From Poecilobothrus nobilitatus (taxonomy: Eukaryota > Arthropoda > Insecta > Diptera > Dolichopodidae), in the NCBI GenBank assembly GCA_947095535.1, contig OX352773.1, forward strand, positions 87,578,670-87,642,669: DNA of 64,000 nt, given 5' to 3'. The notes beneath the pieces are model-generated. The model was not told the origin of the DNA and ran no database searches. It saw only the letters and a program-made list of their open reading frames with translations. Below, one piece after another: positions 58,879-64,000 of this stretch; the stretch's first letter is position 1; each line of letters begins with the position of its first letter. A program made the translations under genes and the position numbers.

Positions 58879-59065
58879 TTTTTTTTTTTTAGTGTATGTA
58901 TTCTCTTGCCACATAAATTTTGACAAGGAAATTACACAGACTTTGCTTTTCAGGAATGGGTGTAAATGTCGTAAAGGGAAATTATTCTTACGGCGTGTGT
59001 TGGAGTCGAACCCATACTCCCTCGGTATTTTTAAAACGTATTCCATACGCTGCCACCGTGGCCCC
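58879..59065 (-). mobile_element. tRNA-derived SINE copy, inverted
   Basis: On the minus strand it starts GGGGCCACGGTGGCAG and has GTATGGGTTCGACTCC (B box), AGAATAATTTCCC, TACACCCATTCCTGAAAAGC, GTGTAATTTCCTTGTC, TTATGTGGCAAGAGAATACA and an A-rich tail (poly T on the plus strand at 58879-58890). It lies about 320 bases from the plus-strand copy. Confidence 0.85.
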
Positions 59066-59282
59066 AAAGGTGAAAAATAAAAATTAAATTCTTGTAAAAA
59101 TAAATATATGTATATTAAAAATCATATGAAAAATAAAACAAAAAGGATTTTAAATATGGTTATATTAACAATATCGTTATCGTTATCGAACTGCAAAAAT
59201 ATCGAAAGGGAAATAGGAACGTCTAAAAGTATGAAAACTAGTTTTAATTGGGTCAACGATCAAGATTGATTAAATACAATTT

Positions 59283-59340
59283 AAGGGCCTTGGTTTCCTA
59301 GTGGTTAAGCGCGTGGCTTATTAACTAATCTAGAATTTAT
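59283..59340 (+). mobile_element. tRNA-like SINE head fragment
   Basis: GGGCCTTGGTTTCCTAGTGG followed by TTAAGCGCGTGGC resembles the 5' head and A box of a tRNA-derived SINE. No B box or body follows before AT-rich intron resumes. Confidence 0.45.
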
Positions 59341-59949
59341 AATTTTATATTTCATAAAAATTATGAAACAGAAATAATAATCTTTTTACATAGGCAATAG
59401 CAAAAAAATACGTTATAAAAATAAATGTTTTTTGTTTTCTTGTAACTAAAATATAACTTCAATTTAATTTAATTTAATATATTTTCTTTATTTTAATAAA
59501 GTTTATCATTATATAAATTCATTAAAAATTAAATTAAAATTATATTTATAATATACACAATTAACTTCGAATAATTTTGTAAATAATTTTAATCAAGTTA
59601 TTGAAATTTATGCTTTAAGTCACATAAGTACAAAAACAAAATGAAGTCTGAAGTTAATTTTCTTTTTATAAAAGAAAAATTATATAATAAAATACAATTA
59701 AGTTGTACGTATTTAAACTAAATTTAAAGCTTAATTTAATAACGTTTTAAAATAAGAAACTATCTACAATAACAGTTTAAACTTTATTTTTTTTTTCCAG
59801 ATATGTATTAATTTTTTAGTGTTTATTGGTTTTTTTTTTTTTTAATAAAACTTACACATATATTTAGTAATAAGTTTTATATATTTACTTACGCATATAC
59901 TTAGTTTATATTTCAGTTTTACAAAAAAAAAAAAAAAAAAAATACTTAC

Positions 59950-60062
59950 TGTTCTTTTTGTACAATAAAATTTCAAATTGATCCTGTTGTTGATTCTCTA
60001 ATGTAAATTCTAATCGGGATACAGTCTCTTTATCTGTCAGCTCACCATACATAAAGCCACAT
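59950..60062 (-). CDS. eag: eag exon: PAS domain, second half
   Basis: Encodes 37 full codons, from CGFMYGELTDKETV through the glutamine-rich LENQQQDQFEILLYKKN. This is the central and C-terminal part of the cytoplasmic PAS (eag) domain, which docks on the CNB homology domain and slows deactivation. The acceptor is ATTTCAG and the donor is GTAAGT. The first base A completes an Arg codon from an exon outside the window. The last base A joins AG of the next exon to make Lys, giving KKNK-TPLW, as in the shorter Drosophila isoform. The next exon in the transcript lies 46 kb away. No homologue of the extra Drosophila segment between these two exons was recognised, but see the candidate at 25295-25369. 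Confidence 0.95.
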
Positions 60063-63000
60063 CTGAAATTAGTCAGGGGAAAAAAAGAACCATATTAAAT
60101 AATAATTAAAAAAAAAAAATTAAAGCGTTTTTTTTTTTTTTTAATGAAATTTTATTACTTAATTTAAAAATTAAATAAAAATAGCACAAAAAAAAAAAAA
60201 AAAAAAAAAAAAATTGTTTTAAGTTTTATTAAAAACCTTGTAAACAAGTAAACATGTACCTACATTGAATTAATAAAATTTTTTTTTATTTTCGTTATGG
60301 TTTTTTTTTTTTTTTTGTGTTGAAAATTAACAACAAATTCCCATTCACGCAACACATTACCAGTTCATTTTCATGTTAATATTCTCTAAAAATAAATTTT
60401 TGCAGCATAAATAAAAAGATTTGTTTTTGTTTTGTTTTGTGGTGCTGGTGTTGGTGGGAAAGAAAATTTTAACAATATTACATGATATTTTAAGCATATG
60501 TACATACATATGTTCACGAGTCTTACAGATTTACAATACAACCTCTTAAAATAATTAAATTTAATTAGTATTAGCCACACATATTATATACACAATAAAT
60601 GTATATGTGAACAATTAGGATTCCTAAATCCAATCACAATACAACATATAACAACTAAATATACAAACATATAAACTTCCTTTCACCTACTACAAATAAG
60701 TCCTAAATAAGACTTTTATTAATAATAATAATATAATGTGTAAAGACAAAAAAAAAAAAGAAAAGACCTATTCATATTATTTACCATATTGTAATGGATA
60801 CATAATGTCGCTTTTACGAAATTTAAGTTTTCATCTTCTCCTCCTTCTTTTCAAAGATGAAACAAAATTACTTTGTCTTAAATTTCAATATTGTTATTTA
60901 TTTGCTATAGTATATAATTTATATACATAGATACATAAATAATAGGAATATAGAAATGATGATGTTGATAATGGTGGTGATGGTGATGATGATGATGGTA
61001 TTAATGATGACAATAATGATAGAAATACTAAGATCAGAATAGTTCAACCTCATAACTTTTAATAATTTCATTTAATGAGTTCTCTAACATTGCTATTATT
61101 TCTCATCCCTTTTTTGTTTTTCATCCTATATTTATGAAAAAAAAAAGTATTATTTACAAAAAGGAAGAAGTAAGATTGTCCTTTACTTGTCATTTACATA
61201 TATATGTATATGTATTACATTTTATATGTAAGTATGGTAGATATGTAATCAAAAGTGTTGTGTAAATTTAAGGTAACAAGAAAAAAAAAATTATTTGGAC
61301 TAGAATAATAAAGTTATTAAAGCTTTTTTAATTCAGGATACATTTATGACGTAGGACTATATGATAAAACAAAAATAAAATATCTTTTAATAGAAAAAGG
61401 GATTCAGTCAAAATAGATTATAAGACATTTTTTTTTTTTGCGTGGGTAGGTGGGAATCATCGAAAGACACTATAGAGGAGTGAAGCGAACAAGAGTCCTC
61501 TATGAGTGTGTGAGACTTTACTAAACACCACCACTAAACACCACCTTCATTTTTTTGGCGAAACAATAAGTTATACGACCTTTAGTATTGCTGTACTGCC
61601 TGGAAAGTACTTCATGTACTTAAAGGAAGTTAAATTAAGTAATGAAAATTGATTTCAAATTGGCAGGATATTGTGAACAAAGTTGTTAATATCTATCTTG
61701 AATATTTGCACGTTGTAAATGTAATCATTACCAATTCTGGGAAACACATGAGGTGGAAGATGGTTCTATATTTGCTATGTTCGTACTACCTACAAATTTC
61801 TATAAGTCGAATTATGTTATCTGGGTTCTGAGTTCTCCTTATCTCTCTACAAATTAAATTAACATAACAAAAATTAAATTATCAATGGTAGGTAAAATAG
61901 TCAAATTTTTTTAAAAATTAAATTAATTTTGAATGTTTTAATATTAAGACTTAATAATTTCAGTGTCACAAGTTGAAATTGAAAAATTTGCTTTTAAAGT
62001 TATCTTTTGTTTTCTTTTTCTTTGAATCGGTAGCAACTGATAAAATTAAGATGACATTATACAGAAAAATAGACTGGCAAAGTATAAGGTATATAAAAAG
62101 TGATGAAAAACAAAAACCTTTGATTAATATATTATAATATAGAAAACCACATGTTCTTATACTTTTGTCCAATAGTGTAGTTTTTATTCTTCTGTTAATT
62201 TCAGAAAAGAAATTAAAAGAAAGAGATAGAAGATAAAAAAAAAGAAGAAATTAGTACTCCTTCAAGGCATATTTAAAATTAGTTTTCTTTTCTTATGTTT
62301 TTAATTTTTTTTATTTTTTATGTTATTCTTTTGTTTTATTTTATAGACATTATTAGGAAGTTTCTTCAACGAACGTCAAAAAAAATCAATTATTTTATTT
62401 AATTTTTCTTTTATTTTTTTGTTTTTTTTTTTATCTTGTTGTAATATGTATGTATTTAACAAGTAAACATAAAACGACTTTGTTAATGGCATTCATCTAA
62501 ATAGCTAGTTAATTTAAGTACGTAAGTAAGTAAAATGATTAACTGCCTAATATACGGAATATTTTGTATAATATATCACATTATAATTATCTTGATTATT
62601 AATCAAATATATTATTGTCTTTTTTTTTTTATTATAATTTATATTTAAGTTTTTTTTTTAGTATTGTTTTGGGAATCATTTGATATGAGTTTCTTATTTT
62701 AATTTAAATGAAATTGTGAAAAATTATATACAAAAAAACATAAATTAATAATATATAATAAAATATAATAACATATATATATATATATATATATATACTA
62801 TTTTTTTTTTAAATTCTTTTATAAATTATTTCTAATTATTAAGTAACATAACTGTATATATATTCCATATTCCATGTCAAAGTGCTCTGATGAACCTTAA
62901 ATTTTCCGACATTTTCCGATACATATTTTCGTATTACCTAACAATATATCAATTTATATTTTCTTGAACTGTTTAAAATACATTAAACATTGATTGAAAT

Positions 63001-64000
63001 TTCTATTGAAACCATGATTAAAATACAAAAAAAAAAAAATTGTTAGAAAACCAAAAATAATGTATGTAAAATAATGTACTACTGAGATCCTTGATTATAT
63101 TGATGTGTATAGAAAAGTGAAATGAAATTTTGTAAGTTAGCTTTTATATTTACTTAAAAAAAACCTATTGAAATATAAATTGAATATCTTCTGGCAAATT
63201 AACCATATACACACTTAGCAATGAATCAAACGAAGAAAAATTTAATTGAAAGATTTAAAATTGAATACCTTCAAGTTCTCAGATAAACAGCAGGGATTCG
63301 TATGGGAATATAACTACAAAAGATTAAAAAAAAAAAAAAATTATATAAAAAAAAAGTTTATTGAAACAGTTAAGTAAAATATAACCGAAGAAAATTAATA
63401 AAATTTTTTAGTTTCCATTTAGAAATATACGAAATAAAATCAAAATTTTATCTGTAATTTTGAAAAAAGAAGAAAAACTAGATATTCAAATTGACATTAG
63501 TGAATGAATTTAAATCAAATATTAAAATTTTAAAATGAAACAAAAATAAATCTAATGCTATATTTTAAAAAAATCAAAAGCTACATCCTTGACGAAGCCA
63601 TGAAAAATTATATTTCAATAAAAATTATAAAAATCATAATGATTAAGGAACAGATTTTCAATATAATATTTTATTTTTACGATATAAACAATATCCTTGT
63701 ACTTTACACTTATTTGTACTTTCCTATACTAACAAAATAAAAAAAAAAATAAAAAAAAGGCAAAACAATCAAAGTTAAAAAAAAAAAAACAAAAAATGGA
63801 GAGGAAAAAAGGTTTTATTAAGTATATTTATCCTTGAAAAATTATTATTTAATATCAAAGGGTACCTAGAAGGGTAATAAACTTTTAAAAACTTTTACAC
63901 ATACTACCAATTTTATTTATTCTAATAACTACACTACATATTACTACATATTTCTATTAACTATATATATTTATATATAGTTAACTACATATTTTCTATT
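60063..64000 (-). other. 3' part of the preceding eag intron; GAT microsatellite
   Basis: AT-rich intron upstream of the PAS exon; no earlier eag exon was found here. A GAT/GGT trinucleotide repeat lies at 60954-61021. A GC-richer patch at 61439-61620 (with a doubled ACTAAACACCACC) may be a mobile-element remnant, but it has no recognisable motif. TA repeats lie at about 62774-62799. Confidence 0.55.

Larger units (their letters stand above)
37..60062 (-). other. eag: eag potassium channel gene, partial (span of visible exons)
   Basis: Gene-level entry for the twelve exons listed separately. Eag is a plasma-membrane voltage-gated K+ channel (KCNH/EAG family, tetramer) that sets neuronal and muscle excitability. 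In sequence order the visible exons give the C-terminal half of a PAS domain, S1 to S6 with an SVGFGN selectivity filter, the C-linker, the CNB homology domain and part of the disordered tail. Exon lengths are 113, 132, 113, 144, 97, 347, 159, 73, 200, 253, 413 and 297 bases, 2341 in all (about 780 codons), and every splice phase fits its neighbour. Missing are the start codon and first half of PAS (beyond 64000) and the distal C terminus (before base 1). One intron is 46 kb; the others are 85 bases to 4.6 kb. Very close identity to Drosophila Eag is recalled from knowledge of the family, not from a search. Confidence 0.96.

Noticed and set aside
1..64000. CRISPR arrays, bacterial operons, riboswitches, phage or viral genes
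   Set aside because: Repeats lack regular spacers, genes have spliceosomal introns, and no viral protein was recognised; the window is animal nuclear DNA.

Overview
The window is a very AT-rich piece of insect nuclear DNA, most likely from a fly (Diptera). It holds one gene that can be read with confidence: the ether-a-go-go (eag, KCNH-type) voltage-gated potassium channel, on the minus strand. Twelve coding exons were placed by splice sites, reading phase and protein match. They run from the second half of the N-terminal PAS domain (59950-60062) through S1-S6, the pore, the C-linker and the cyclic-nucleotide-binding homology domain to a Ser/Pro-rich tail exon (37-333). All junction phases agree and no in-frame stop was seen. 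The first exons lie beyond base 64000 and the last ones before base 1, so the gene is partial at both ends.

Layout: 1-13790 holds eleven of the exons, with short and medium introns. Inside them are a 1.6-kb repeat element (1709-3297), a dead mariner-type transposon (6896-7810) and a tRNA-derived SINE (about 9013-9203). 13791-59949 is one intron of 46 kb filled with transposable-element debris. It holds two head-to-tail copies of a GTCC-bearing element (16411-19587), an RNase H-bearing LINE end (28400-29303), a 1.3-kb element with palindromic terminal repeats (29445-30779), an antisense LINE relic (31300-32500), two inverted copies of the GTCC element (34989-36556, 45689-47259), further LINE ends (44660-45470, 49545-49935, 51240-52130), a hAT-like element with a SINE nested inside it (54715-55640) and more SINEs. 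60063-64000 is the 3' part of the preceding intron.

The most interesting signals concern RNA processing of eag. (1) An imperfect hairpin joins the selectivity-filter/S6 exon to the start of its downstream intron, exactly where Drosophila eag is A-to-I edited (K467R). (2) A 120-base, phase-0 cassette exon candidate (863-982) could insert 40 residues into the C-terminal tail. (3) A strong candidate recursive splice point lies at 22614/22615 in the 46-kb intron. (4) Near-identical repeats in opposite orientation could fold that intron back on itself.

The fly assignment rests on the close match to Drosophila Eag and on the GTCY-type repeats known from dipteran DINE-1/mini-me elements. The species cannot be fixed from the sequence. 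No rRNA or intact tRNA gene, CRISPR array, bacterial feature or second host gene was seen.
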